Assembly (NCBI GenBank): GCA_003003615.1
Contig: PVWD01000013.1
Span: 1-46,565 of the forward strand
Reading direction: 5' to 3'
Length of the DNA: 46,565 bases
From: a filamentous cyanobacterium CCP2
Lineage (GTDB): Bacteria; Cyanobacteriota; Cyanobacteriia; Elainellales; Elainellaceae
Shown one piece after another: positions 32,839-41,534 of this stretch. Below the pieces are notes generated by a model. That model was not told the origin of the DNA, did no database searches, and saw nothing but the letters and a program-made list of their open reading frames with translations. Each line of letters opens with the position of its first letter. Position 1 is the first letter of the stretch. The translations under genes and the position numbers were made by a program.

Positions 32839-33441
32839 ATGCATACTAAAAGTTCTGCTTCCATTCGTTCTCTTGCCGTTTTGCGACGCAATAGTACCGG
32901 AGAAGACGTTCGCTTTCTGCAACAACAGATGAATGCTATTAAATTCTTTCGTCCCTCTTCTAATCTGCCTCTTTTGGCATCCGACGGCATTTTTGGCCCA
33001 ATCACTGAATCTGCTGTGAAGACTTTTCAAAGTACAGAGCGCATTCTTGTTGACGGTATTGTTGGGAATCAAACATGGTCAGCTCTATTTCGTATCATTG
33101 TTCCGATCGTTCAACATGCATTCAACGTCAACCCATTTCGTGTTGAGTTTGCCCCTGGTACAAGCTCAGCAGTTCTAGAAAATGGTGTGATCCGAGGCGA
33201 TCGGGATGTCTATGTATTAGAGGCTGCAACTGGGCAGAGGATGAAATTTCAAATGAGTTCTCCTGAAAATAATGCAGTGTATGACCTTTCTGATCCCTTA
33301 GGAGGAGTGCTGCAACAAGAGTCAAGACAGGGAGAAATCACACTACCCCCGTCCCACGATTTCCAAACCGGATACTATTACATCTCGGTGGGTGGAACCC
33401 GCGGCAATGCAGGCTATCAGTTGCGGGTTGAGATCATTTAG
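32839..33441 (+). CDS. Peptidoglycan-binding-domain protein with C-terminal beta domain
   Basis: Residues about 15-85 form a PG_binding_1 (three-helix) domain: GEDVRFLQQQMNAI, DGIFGPITESAVKTFQ and VDGIVGNQTWSAL. The C-terminal half (about 108-200) reads like a pre-peptidase C-terminal-type beta sandwich, with DVYVLEAATGQRMKFQMSS and GYYYISVGGTRGNAGYQLRV. No catalytic domain is present. No typical signal peptide is visible at the N-terminus, so its route to the wall is unclear. Its gene has the shared promoter copy B upstream and a good terminator downstream, so it is monocistronic. Confidence 0.85.
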   Translation: MHTKSSASIRSLAVLRRNSTGEDVRFLQQQMNAIKFFRPSSNLPLLASDGIFGPITESAVKTFQSTERILVDGIVGNQTWSALFRIIVPIVQHAFNVNPFRVEFAPGTSSAVLENGVIRGDRDVYVLEAATGQRMKFQMSSPENNAVYDLSDPLGGVLQQESRQGEITLPPSHDFQTGYYYISVGGTRGNAGYQLRVEII

Positions 33442-33456
33442 AAAAATCTAAAAACG

Positions 33457-33494
33457 GAAAAAAGGGTAGGGATCAATTTCTCTACCCTTTTCTT
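33457..33494 (+). terminator. Rho-independent terminator
   Basis: GAAAAAAGGGTAG pairs with CTACCCTTTTCTT around a 12-nt loop, about 15 bases past the stop codon of the peptidoglycan-binding gene. The 3' arm is T-rich and the 5' arm A-rich, which could also let it act on the other strand. Confidence 0.8.
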
Positions 33495-33674
33495 CACCAA
33501 AATTTGTCCTAATGCCGATGAATTTAAGCAATGCCAAGCTTCTCACAACGATGATGAAGACCTAACCACAACCCTACCCTTTGCCCTTTAGCGAGCATTG
33601 CGATTGGGAGTTGGGAACGACTGCGATCGTTGGAGAGGCGCGAGACGGTGTTCAAGCTATGGGGTACATCATAC

Positions 33675-34760
33675 CTACACCATGCCTAAATCTGGCACCA
33701 GAATTCGTCCTTTGTAACCAGTATGGGTGTAACTGCTAAGAACATTTTGCCCGATCGATTCTGCTCGTTCAGCCGCAACCAACGCGACACAGGCTCCACC
33801 AAATCCGGCTCCGGTCAGCCTTGCCCCAAACACATGGGGCGTTTTTTGCAGTAATTCTACTAATCGATCGAGTCCAGGTACAGATACCTCGTAATCATGC
33901 TGTAGGCTCGCGTGAGACGCATTCATCAGTGCCCCAAATGCTTCCGCTGATGTGCTCTTCAACGCCTGCAACACTCGATTGTTTTCGTTTATCACATGAC
34001 GCGCCCGTCGATTTAGCGGTTCGGGTAAATTCTTCACAATATTGGGGTCAGTCACGTCTCTCAAGGCTGGCACACCCAAAAGTCGTGCGGCTTCCTCACA
34101 TTCCGATCGCCGTTGATTATACCCACTTGTGGCTAGGCTGCGGGGAATACCGCTGTCAATAACCAGAATTTCAGCCTGTGACGGCAAGGGTAAAAGTTTG
34201 CGATCGAGACTGCGAGTATCCAGAAACAATAAATGGTCAGTATCTGCGAGGCTAGCTGCCATCTGATCCATGATGCCGCACTGAACGCCAGCATATTGAA
34301 TTTCAGCCTGTTGTCCCAGTTTGGCAATTTGAACATCATCTAGGTCGAGATGGAGCAGCGATCGTAAACCTCTCAAAGTTGCGACTTCCAGGGCGGCACT
34401 ACTGGATAACCCAGAACCGATGGGAACGGAAGAAGTGACAAATAGATTTAAAGGTGGAACAGTATGACCAATTTTTTCCAGCACTCGGATACAACCGAGA
34501 ACATAACTTACGAAGCCTTCAGGAACCAATTCGTGATTGGTAAAGTGTGCCCATTCTTCCAACTCTGCTGAATAAAAATGGTGACGATCGTCGGGGCTAA
34601 ACCCCAAAGATACGGTAGTGTGTTGTGGAATAGCAGTGGGTAACACAAACCCATCATTGTAGTCGGTGTGTTCTCCCAGCAAGTTGACTCGTCCCGGTGC
34701 GCTAGCTTGGGTCTGAGGAGCTGTGTTAAAGATCTGCTGGAAATCCGTCTGAGAGGTCAT
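33675..34760 (-). CDS. galK: Galactokinase
   Basis: Galactokinase phosphorylates alpha-D-galactose at C1 with ATP, the first committed Leloir step. The 361-residue GHMP kinase shows the family signature [15 protein letters not shown] (23-37), the ATP loop GSGLSSSAA (about 114-122), the catalytic Asp region [14 protein letters not shown] and the C-terminal [16 protein letters not shown]. The length is slightly short of the usual 380 but complete. Its ATG lies two bases after the stop codon of the M24-fold gene, with GGAG inside that gene's end, so translation is coupled. The pathway partners galT and galE are a few kilobases upstream on the same strand. Confidence 0.96.
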   Translation of the reverse strand: MTSQTDFQQIFNTAPQTQASAPGRVNLLGEHTDYNDGFVLPTAIPQHTTVSLGFSPDDRHHFYSAELEEWAHFTNHELVPEGFVSYVLGCIRVLEKIGHTVPPLNLFVTSSVPIGSGLSSSAALEVATLRGLRSLLHLDLDDVQIAKLGQQAEIQYAGVQCGIMDQMAASLADTDHLLFLDTRSLDRKLLPLPSQAEILVIDSGIPRSLATSGYNQRRSECEEAARLLGVPALRDVTDPNIVKNLPEPLNRRARHVINENNRVLQALKSTSAEAFGALMNASHASLQHDYEVSVPGLDRLVELLQKTPHVFGARLTGAGFGGACVALVAAERAESIGQNVLSSYTHTGYKGRILVPDLGMV

Positions 34761-34762
34761 GA

Positions 34763-35920
34763 TTATCGCTCCAGGGGCAACGGTCGTAAGCGTCCTTCAA
34801 TTTCGGCAGATTGCCAGTTGGGGTCGAAGGTGAGGTTTTCTAAACTGCCATCTTCCAGCAGTACAAAGGTATCTTCGACTTTTGCTCCCACCAAACTGGG
34901 ATTCCACGCCATTGTCATATTTGCATTCAGGCGATCGGTCGTTGTTGGAGTCGCGATCACCTCTCGCGACAGGTATCCGGTTGTTCCTCCTTGATGATGC
35001 TCCCGAATCGCCTGATAATACCCCTGCTGTTTATAGGATTGGGCGATCGAGGTGTACACCTCCTTCAGCGGAGTTCCAATCTGGCAGGCATTCAATGCGG
35101 CGGCTTCTACCTGCCGTACCTGTTGATGCAGATTCGCTTCTTCTCCTGACAGAGAATCAAAGCAAACAAAGCGCGTCAGGTTGGCATACAATCCATATCC
35201 CCGCGCACAAAATATCAGCATGGCAATTCGTCCGATCGGTTCTGCCATCGGAATGGGATGGCGATAGAGCGGTAATCGTCGCTCACCCGCTGCCAGGGTT
35301 AACGCCGGATGCAAGCCTCTCATCCACAGTGCTTTTGCTCCTGCCCCCGCCAGTTGATACTCCGTCCAGTTGGGTTGAGCCTGCGATAGCACTTCTGTCA
35401 TGGCTTCGCTGGCTAATCGTCCCACCTGACGGTAGCGTTCTAACTCAGCAGGGAGCATAATCCGTTTGTGGTCAATCAGCGAAGCAGGAAGCGGAATTTC
35501 ATTGGAGCGATCGGAGGTTGAGCCAGCAGGTTTATCGCTGAGGATCATTCCCCGATGGGTGACTTCCTCAATGAAGCTTTCCTGAAATTTTGCATTAATC
35601 CAGGGATAAGTAAATAGCTCGTAGCCACCAACCAAATCAGCGCGATCGGGCAATTCTTCATCTTTCAATCGCTGTGCCTCAATTTCATTGGTTAAAATCC
35701 AGGCTCCACTGTGCGTCACCAACACCTCTGCCACTCCTGTTTCAGCCGCCAGCAGCACCGTATGGGTTGCACCAGCCGTTGCCCAGGAAAACCAGTCTGT
35801 GCCACGCAGTCGAATTCCGGCAGCTCCTGTTTCATAAAGTGCATTTCGCATTCGCTCCAGTTTGTGAGCAATTTCGGCAGAGATTTGAACATTGCGGGTT
35901 GGTGCGGCAGAGAGTGTCAT
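34763..35920 (-). CDS. Noncanonical M24-fold protein coupled to galK
   Basis: The C-terminal half (about 160-385) has the pita-bread fold pattern of M24 peptidases: [30 protein letters not shown] and [11 protein letters not shown]. The N-terminal part resembles a creatinase-like domain. Of the five metal ligands, the first Asp is not visible in [16 protein letters not shown], the second is Asn, and the first Glu of the usual EP motif is Asn in AWNPS. Metal-dependent peptidase activity is therefore doubtful. The ATG at 35920 is preferred; a TTG at 35950 would extend it. It is directly coupled to galK, suggesting a role in sugar handling rather than peptide cleavage. What that role is cannot be read from the sequence. 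Confidence 0.8.
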   Translation of the reverse strand: MTLSAAPTRNVQISAEIAHKLERMRNALYETGAAGIRLRGTDWFSWATAGATHTVLLAAETGVAEVLVTHSGAWILTNEIEAQRLKDEELPDRADLVGGYELFTYPWINAKFQESFIEEVTHRGMILSDKPAGSTSDRSNEIPLPASLIDHKRIMLPAELERYRQVGRLASEAMTEVLSQAQPNWTEYQLAGAGAKALWMRGLHPALTLAAGERRLPLYRHPIPMAEPIGRIAMLIFCARGYGLYANLTRFVCFDSLSGEEANLHQQVRQVEAAALNACQIGTPLKEVYTSIAQSYKQQGYYQAIREHHQGGTTGYLSREVIATPTTTDRLNANMTMAWNPSLVGAKVEDTFVLLEDGSLENLTFDPNWQSAEIEGRLRPLPLER

Positions 35921-36079
35921 AGGATCGATCGCCTCAGTGAACTGATGCAAGGAAATGTAGATTTGTGATTCAGATGCGAACGTTACAACTCAAGAAGACG
36001 GTATTAACCGGGGACTCGAAAGCTGAACCGATTTGACTCAACTTTCGAGCGGATCGATTCGAGCGGAGCTACAGGATTT

Positions 36080-36096
36080 GCTTGGTCTAACCAAGC
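36080..36096 (-). terminator. Hairpin after the disordered small gene
   Basis: GCTTGGT-CTA-ACCAAGC is a perfect 7-bp stem with a 3-nt loop, about 35 bases past the stop of the minus-strand gene at 36130. No T tract follows, so it is a weak terminator candidate. Confidence 0.4.
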
Positions 36097-36129
36097 CTTT
36101 GTCGAACTGTCCTTTTCGAAACTGCTTCT

Positions 36130-36360
36130 TCACTGCTGTCCGTCTTGTTGCTCTGGATTAGGTTGATCAGGAGGAGAATTGGGGCGTTCAGTAGCAGCAG
36201 GGTTGATTTCAGTACCCTGGGCATTAAAGGGATACCCTTCACTTTCGTCCAGTATCTCCTGGGGATCGCTGGCTGGGGTAGTTGCAGCAGAATCGATCTG
36301 ACCCGTATCATGGCTCTGTTTAATTCCGGGCCCTTTATGACTGGCATGACCACTACTCAT
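36130..36360 (-). CDS. Small disordered acidic protein
   Basis: The start at 36360 has GAGGAAG five bases upstream, the best ribosome site in the frame; ATGs at 36396 and 36414 are possible. The 76-residue product begins MSSGHASHKGPGIKQSHDTG and is rich in Pro, Asp, Glu, Gln and Asn with no hydrophobic segment. It is predicted to be unfolded. No family is recognised. Small hydrophilic proteins of this kind are often stress-related, but nothing here proves that. Confidence 0.5.
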   Translation of the reverse strand: MSSGHASHKGPGIKQSHDTGQIDSAATTPASDPQEILDESEGYPFNAQGTEINPAATERPNSPPDQPNPEQQDGQQ

Positions 36361-36549
36361 AATGACTTCCTCAAATCGCTCTCTAGCGTTATTCATACCT
36401 ACAGTTAAAGGCAAATCTAGTGTCTTAACTTCATCCTTACAGTGGGTATTTGCTGCGCTGAATAGGAATAAAAGATGAATTCAAATTGTTGTTAAAAACA
36501 CATTAATTTATTTTGTTAATTACGATCGGAGATAATTCGACCGCACCAT

Positions 36550-37080
36550 TCACGCTACTGTCTTTTCTCTATTTGAATATCCAGTCTGAACTAGACGCAA
36601 TCCAATTCCTACTAATAGTGCCCCTACAGCCAGAAAGCTAAGATCCCAAAGTAGTTGATTCGATCCTAATCTCAGATGATGGATGCCTAGAATATGATGA
36701 TCAATAATGCCTTCAACCAGATTAAATAAACCTGCCCCGATCAGCATTGCACCACCAAACACCTGACCTGACCAAGGAACATCCTGGTGCTTTCCGGCAC
36801 GAAAAAGGAGAAAAATGCCAATCAGCGTTAGAACCCAGTCGAGCAGATGAAACAATCCATCTCCCAGCGTGTTCAACTCCAATCCTGCAACGGTCATATC
36901 GCTTTCGATGCTGGAAAACATATGATGCCACTGCAACAGTTGATGAAAAACAATGCCATCAAAAAAGCCACCCTGTCCCAATCCAAGAACGACTCCAGCG
37001 ACGATCAAAGGGCGGTAGTTGAAACGATCGCGCTCTGGCAGAGAATGCGCTTCAATGGTTTTTGAGGAAGGATTATTCAT
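36550..37080 (-). CDS. DUF2243 membrane protein
   Basis: The 176-residue protein has four hydrophobic helices and the DUF2243 hallmarks: GFFDGIVFHQLLQWHHMFS in the first third, LFHLLDWVLTLIG, GLFNLVEGIIDHHILGIHH and a final hydrophobic helix. The His- and Asp-rich loops suggest metal or heme contact, but no function is established. It starts 23 bp after galT ends, so it is probably in the same transcript. Confidence 0.82.
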   Translation of the reverse strand: MNNPSSKTIEAHSLPERDRFNYRPLIVAGVVLGLGQGGFFDGIVFHQLLQWHHMFSSIESDMTVAGLELNTLGDGLFHLLDWVLTLIGIFLLFRAGKHQDVPWSGQVFGGAMLIGAGLFNLVEGIIDHHILGIHHLRLGSNQLLWDLSFLAVGALLVGIGLRLVQTGYSNREKTVA

Positions 37081-37103
37081 GTTTTTAATCTTCTCTCTTT
37101 CAT

Positions 37104-38210
37104 CTACGGTACGATCGAGTTTTTTGCTAAATTCACTTTTACAGACTGTAACTCCTTCGCCTTTTCTTCGGGTAAAGCATCGTTGGCAAACATTCCTGCT
37201 GCCAATTCTGTTCCCGCTAAATATTTGAGTTTGTCAGGCGTGCGGTAGGGCGGATAAAACTCAGCATGAAGATGCCATTCTGGATGCGGCTGACCATCGA
37301 TCGGTGCCTGAAACCATGCCATTAGATAGGGAAATGGTCGATTCCACAATCCGTCGTATTTGAGAGTCACAGTTTTTAAGGCTCTGGCAAGCCCCTGTCG
37401 CTGGTTTGGTGTCAGGTCGAGGAAGGTAGCAACAGGCTGAATGGGAGCAACCCACACTTCGTAAGGGTAACGAGCGCATACGGGGACAAAGGCAATTGCA
37501 TCCTGATCGCAATACAGAATGCGCCGATCGTCCTCAATTTCCTTTTGAATCAGGTCTTGCAGTAAGCCCCGTTGCTGCTGCTGATAATAGTTCTGTTGGC
37601 ACACTTGCATTCGCGCTGGCACAGGCGGCACAAATGGATAGGCATAAATCTGCCCATGCGGATGGTGCAGCGTCACCCCCACTTCCACGCCTTTGTTCTC
37701 AAATGGCAAAACATATTGAATTTGCTCGTGCTTACCGATCGCCCGCGTGCGATCGCCCCAAACCTGCAACAGTAGTTCCAGATGATCGAGGGGAAGGGTG
37801 CTGAGGTAGGACTGAGGATCTTGGGTAAAGACAACAACTTCACAAACACCATTCGCAGGCAATGTTTCAACGATCGCGGCAGGTGAATCGTGGGCTGTGG
37901 GAGTCAGGGAGGGAAACCGATTCTCGAAGACAGCCACATCATATTGTCCCTGCGGTAACTCTGTGGGAAACTGCGGGTCGCGGGTGGGCGCGAGCGGATT
38001 ATATTCTGGCGGCGGCATGAAGGTACGGCCCTGACGATGGCTGGCATAGGCAACCCACTCGCCGCGTAAGGGATGCCAGCGCAGATGAGGATTTGCCTGA
38101 ACAGGTTCACTGCTCGGACTGGGAGCTGCAATGTCCTCGGCGATCGGAGAACGGCTATACAGCGTCAATTGGCGACCATCGGGCTTCAATAATTCCTGTG
38201 AGTACATCAT
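37104..38210 (-). CDS. galT: Galactose-1-phosphate uridylyltransferase
   Basis: GalT exchanges UMP between UDP-glucose and galactose-1-phosphate. The product (368 residues from ATG 38210) carries the catalytic HPHGQ (residues 183-187 from this start), in which the second His becomes uridylylated. N-terminal [20 protein letters not shown] and the C-terminal [15 protein letters not shown] metal region are also present. The ATG at 38249 would overlap galE by about 30 bp; the one at 38210 lies five bases after the galE stop. Either way the two are coupled. galE, galT and DUF2243 form one minus-strand operon, with galK farther downstream. Confidence 0.95.
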   Translation of the reverse strand: MMYSQELLKPDGRQLTLYSRSPIAEDIAAPSPSSEPVQANPHLRWHPLRGEWVAYASHRQGRTFMPPPEYNPLAPTRDPQFPTELPQGQYDVAVFENRFPSLTPTAHDSPAAIVETLPANGVCEVVVFTQDPQSYLSTLPLDHLELLLQVWGDRTRAIGKHEQIQYVLPFENKGVEVGVTLHHPHGQIYAYPFVPPVPARMQVCQQNYYQQQQRGLLQDLIQKEIEDDRRILYCDQDAIAFVPVCARYPYEVWVAPIQPVATFLDLTPNQRQGLARALKTVTLKYDGLWNRPFPYLMAWFQAPIDGQPHPEWHLHAEFYPPYRTPDKLKYLAGTELAAGMFANDALPEEKAKELQSVKVNLAKNSIVP

Positions 38211-38215
38211 AGGCT

Positions 38216-39223
38216 CTAATGCTTTGCTCCGTGTCGCTTTTGATGCCACTGCCAGGCATGGCGCAAAATCTGATTGAGATCGGCATACTGCGGTTGCCAG
38301 CCCAACACTTGCCGTGCCTTGTCGCTGCTGCCCACCAAAATTGGCGGATCACCAGGACGACGATCGCGCTCCACAACAGGAATCTCTCGACCTGTCACCT
38401 GGCGTGCTGTTTCAATCACCTCTCGCACCGAGAAGCCACTGCCATTGCCTAGATTAAACACCGCACTGCTGCCGCCATTCAGCAAATATTGCAATCCCAG
38501 CACATGTGCCTGTGCCAGATCAGCGACATGAATATAGTCTCGAATGCAGGTGCCGTCTGGGGTAGGGTAATCGGTGCCCAAAATTGAAATAGATTGCCGT
38601 TGCCCCAGTGCCGTTAGCAACACCAGCGGAATCAAGTGGGTTTCGGGAGCATGGTCTTCTCCCAGTAAGCCGTCTGGATCGGCTCCAGAGGCATTAAAGT
38701 AGCGAAACGAAACCGATTTCAGCTCGTAGGCGGCAGCAAAATCATCTAAGATTCGTTCCACCATCCACTTTGTAGTGGCGTAAGGGCTGATGGGATCTTG
38801 AGGGTGATCTTCAGTAAGGGGGATAAACTTGGGCACGCCATACAGCGCACAGGTGGAAGAAAAAACGAATTGTTTAACGGATGCAGCAACCATCGCTTCT
38901 AATAGCGTCAAGGTGCCGACAACATTGTTGCGATAGTACTTAGCCGGATCAGCAACAGATTCTCCCACCGCAATATATGCCGCAAAATGCATCACGGCAG
39001 CGATCGCATGAGTGGCAAAAATTTGATCGAGCAGGGGACGATCGCTCGTATCGCCCACAATCAATTCCACCTGCAATACTTCTTCCACTAATTCACGATG
39101 ACCGTAGGAAAGATTGTCTAGAACAATGACCTCGTAGCCAGCGTGTTTGAGTGCCAATACAGCATGGGAACCAATATATCCGGCTCCGCCAGTAACTAGA
39201 ACGCTTGAACGATTCTGTGACAC
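38216..39223 (-). CDS. galE: UDP-glucose 4-epimerase
   Basis: GalE interconverts UDP-galactose and UDP-glucose using bound NAD. The GTG at 39223, with GAAG eight bases before it, gives 335 residues beginning just before the Rossmann motif VTGGAGYIGSH. The upstream TTG at 39277 lies in promoter-like DNA containing TATAAA and is less likely. Other family features are the FSSTCALYG strand, SPYATTK (catalytic YxxxK), YFNASGADP and TPDGTCIRDYIHV. Epimerase output feeds both the Leloir cycle and, potentially, the UDP-galactopyranose mutase encoded near 9 kb. Confidence 0.95.
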   Translation of the reverse strand: MSQNRSSVLVTGGAGYIGSHAVLALKHAGYEVIVLDNLSYGHRELVEEVLQVELIVGDTSDRPLLDQIFATHAIAAVMHFAAYIAVGESVADPAKYYRNNVVGTLTLLEAMVAASVKQFVFSSTCALYGVPKFIPLTEDHPQDPISPYATTKWMVERILDDFAAAYELKSVSFRYFNASGADPDGLLGEDHAPETHLIPLVLLTALGQRQSISILGTDYPTPDGTCIRDYIHVADLAQAHVLGLQYLLNGGSSAVFNLGNGSGFSVREVIETARQVTGREIPVVERDRRPGDPPILVGSSDKARQVLGWQPQYADLNQILRHAWQWHQKRHGAKH

Positions 39224-39520
39224 AAAGTTTACTTCGAGTTCTGAATAGTGACTGCATTTAGCTTCGCTTTTATACAAACTTCTGTTTAGTCACGCAAGAG
39301 AGAATTTGTCATGAACAAAACTTGTACTCACCAACACAACTGATTTAACTGTTATCGGTCACACTCCTCTGCACTTTTAATGATTGAACAGAAAATAATT
39401 CAACCTAAATTTTTCTAAAGATTTACATGTATCTGTGCCAGTTGGTTTCTGCCCAAAGGAATAATTACAATTGTATTAGACGCTACTTTTCAGGACTGGG
39501 ATTTGTCCACAGAGTGCAAC

Positions 39521-40327
39521 ATGATTCCAAGTATCAGTACAACCCACTTTACAGAAAACGATTTCGATCGCCTTGCTGCTGATCTGAGACAAGATGGAAT
39601 TTGTATCATTCGCAATCTCTTCCCTCCAGAACAAATTGCAGAATGGGCAAATGCCTTTGCTCAGTTATTCCAACAACGCCAAGCGCAACCCGGTGGACTG
39701 GCTCCGCGTGAGCAAGCCCGCTACTATTTAACCCTGCCCTGGATGGCTCCTTTTGCCAACTCAGAGGTGTTTGCGAATCCGGTGATTTTGAGGATACTCG
39801 ATCGCGTGTTTTACCAGGAGTATCGCCTGGTGCAGCTAGGGGTTGATGTGCCCGTGCAAGGGTCGGATTATCAGGAGATTCACCGGGATTTTCGTCCGCT
39901 TTTCTCTGATCAAATTGTAACGCCACTCTATGCCCTGGCTGTCAACTTTCCTTTGGTAGAAGTTACTGCCGAGAATGGGCCGTTTCAGATGGCGCGAGGC
40001 ACCCATGTGTTACCGCGTGAAGAAGCACTGGTGAAGGTAAGAGCGGGTGAAATTCCAATGGAATCCTTTTACTTGCAACCTGGCGATGCCATGATTCGAT
40101 CGCCCTTAGCACTGCACCGGGGTTCGCCGAATCAGACTGCCCAACCCAGACCAATGGTTGTCATGGGCTATGTGATGCACTGGCTACACACTGCAAACGT
40201 TGATTTGACGGTTCCCAGAAATTATTACGATCGCCTGCCGAAGCAAACACAGCAATTGCTGCGCTGCCAGGTTGTGGATCAGCTACCAGAGGCAGCCGTC
40301 GAAACCTATATCAATTTCAAGTATTGA
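39521..40327 (+). CDS. Phytanoyl-CoA dioxygenase (PhyH)-family oxygenase
   Basis: The 268-residue product is a double-stranded beta-helix Fe(II)/2-oxoglutarate oxygenase. The HxD pair is in QEIHRDF and the distal His in LALHRGSPNQ, followed by the Arg-containing strand that holds 2-oxoglutarate. ATG 39521 is preferred over a TTG at 39503. The substrate is unknown; the family hydroxylates lipids and many secondary metabolites. It is divergent from galE and ends in a strong terminator, so it is monocistronic. Confidence 0.8.
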   Translation: MIPSISTTHFTENDFDRLAADLRQDGICIIRNLFPPEQIAEWANAFAQLFQQRQAQPGGLAPREQARYYLTLPWMAPFANSEVFANPVILRILDRVFYQEYRLVQLGVDVPVQGSDYQEIHRDFRPLFSDQIVTPLYALAVNFPLVEVTAENGPFQMARGTHVLPREEALVKVRAGEIPMESFYLQPGDAMIRSPLALHRGSPNQTAQPRPMVVMGYVMHWLHTANVDLTVPRNYYDRLPKQTQQLLRCQVVDQLPEAAVETYINFKY

Positions 40328-40405
40328 GCCGTACCGGATTGGTTAATGCAAAACACCCGTTCCTTGCATTCCTATCCTTAAGACGGACGATCGCTACACA
40401 TTACC

Positions 40406-40444
40406 AGGAGATAGTTGAGAGAGCATTCCGACTATCTCCTTTTT
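40406..40444 (+). terminator. Rho-independent terminator after the PhyH-family gene
   Basis: AGGAGATAGT and ACTATCTCCT are perfect 10-bp arms around a 15-nt loop, followed at once by TTTT. Confidence 0.88.
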
Positions 40445-40496
40445 GTGTTCAGCCAATTTTTTGTGTTCAGCCAATTTTTTGTGTTCAGCCAATTTT
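40445..40496 (+). repeat. Three tandem 18-bp units
   Basis: GTGTTCAGCCAATTTTTT occurs at 40445 and 40463, and again at 40481 in a 16-base partial copy, directly after the terminator's T run. The repeats create an in-frame extension (MCSANFLCSANF...) of the GH43 gene that is not part of the protein. Confidence 0.85.
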
Positions 40497-40532
40497 GCTT
40501 TCTCAAAAAACAAGTTCCTCAAGAAACCAGCA

Positions 40533-41507
40533 ATGCCTACCTACACAAACCCGGTTTACAACGGTTATTTTGCCGATCCCTTTGTCTGGCACCATGAAGG
40601 AATTTACTACGCGATCGGCACAGGAGCCGCAGAGGCGGAAGGCGAAGTAGAAGTTCAGCTGCGAGTTTTTCCCTTGCTGCGATCGGAGAATTTTGTCGCC
40701 TGGGAATTTGCCGGAAATGCGTTGCTGCGTCCCGACGCTGCGCTGGGCGATAACTTTTGGGCACCGGAAGTGGCTTACTGGGACGGCACTTTTTATCTTT
40801 ATTACTCCGTGGGGCATGGAGATAAACAGCATCAGCTCCGAGTGGCAACCAGCGATCGTCCCCTTGGCCCCTACGAGGACATCGGTGAACCGTTACTGAA
40901 ATTAGAAACCTATCCCTTTGCCATTGATCCGCATCCCTTCCGCGATGACGATGGACAATGGTATTTGTTCTATGCTCGTGATTTTCTTGACACCGAAGCA
41001 GGGGCGCGGGTGGGAACGGCGATCGTGGTCGATCGGTTGCAAACCATGACGACTCTGGCAGGCACAGAACAAACGGTGTTGCGGGCGCGATCGGAGTGGC
41101 AGCGGTTTCTGGCAAATCGCCCCATGTACGAAGGCGTGTACGATTGGCACACATTAGAAGGCCCCTGTGTTCGCAAACATAAGGGACGCTATTACTGCTT
41201 TTATAGTGGTGGCCGCTGGGAAACTGAGGAGTATGGCGTGGATTACGGCATTGCCGATCGCATCACTGGGCCATATTCCGATGCAGGCAATGAGAACGGG
41301 CCGCGGGTGCTGCGAACCGTTCCCGATCGCGTATTTGGCCCTGGGCATAATTCGATCGTGTTCGGGCCCGATCATCAAACAGAATACGTGATTTACCACG
41401 CCTGGAGTGCCGATCGCTCTGCCCGTCGGATGTGCTTAGACAAGCTGATCTGGACTCCTGATGGGCCTCGCTGTCAAGGCCCTACCTGGACTCCGCAAAC
41501 GATATGA
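40533..41507 (+). CDS. GH43-type glycoside hydrolase
   Basis: Starting at ATG 40533 the 324-residue protein is a five-bladed beta-propeller of GH43 type. The general base Asp is in GYFADPFVW, the pKa-modulating Asp in FAIDPHPFRDDDG and the general acid Glu in TLEGPCVRKHKGRYY. The family cleaves arabinofuranosides, xylosides and galactans by inversion. No signal peptide is seen, so it likely acts in the cytoplasm on imported oligosaccharides, or is exported by another route. Its neighbours, the convergent GH2 enzyme and the Leloir genes, point to a galactose- or arabinose-containing glycan. The repeat array and terminator sit just upstream, so its promoter is not evident. Confidence 0.88.
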   Translation: MPTYTNPVYNGYFADPFVWHHEGIYYAIGTGAAEAEGEVEVQLRVFPLLRSENFVAWEFAGNALLRPDAALGDNFWAPEVAYWDGTFYLYYSVGHGDKQHQLRVATSDRPLGPYEDIGEPLLKLETYPFAIDPHPFRDDDGQWYLFYARDFLDTEAGARVGTAIVVDRLQTMTTLAGTEQTVLRARSEWQRFLANRPMYEGVYDWHTLEGPCVRKHKGRYYCFYSGGRWETEEYGVDYGIADRITGPYSDAGNENGPRVLRTVPDRVFGPGHNSIVFGPDHQTEYVIYHAWSADRSARRMCLDKLIWTPDGPRCQGPTWTPQTI

Positions 41508-41534
41508 GCAATTGGTATCCGATCTCTTACTCCC

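Noticed and set aside
33590-33660. Response-regulator-like fragment (AIVGEARDGVQAM)
   Set aside because: Only about 25 residues are suggestive and both sides lack matching sequence; too short to call a pseudogene.
36015-36049. CTCGAAAG/CTTTCGAG inverted repeat as a terminator
   Set aside because: The loop is 19 nt, no T tract follows, and a better hairpin lies at 36080-36096.
39224-39277. 18-residue extension of GalE from a TTG
   Set aside because: The stretch contains a TATAAA promoter-like box and GalE proteins begin close to the TGGAGYIGSH motif.
40443-40532. Signal-peptide-like start MCSANFLCSANF of the GH43 protein
   Set aside because: It is produced by the 18-bp tandem repeats; the conserved protein starts at ATG 40533.
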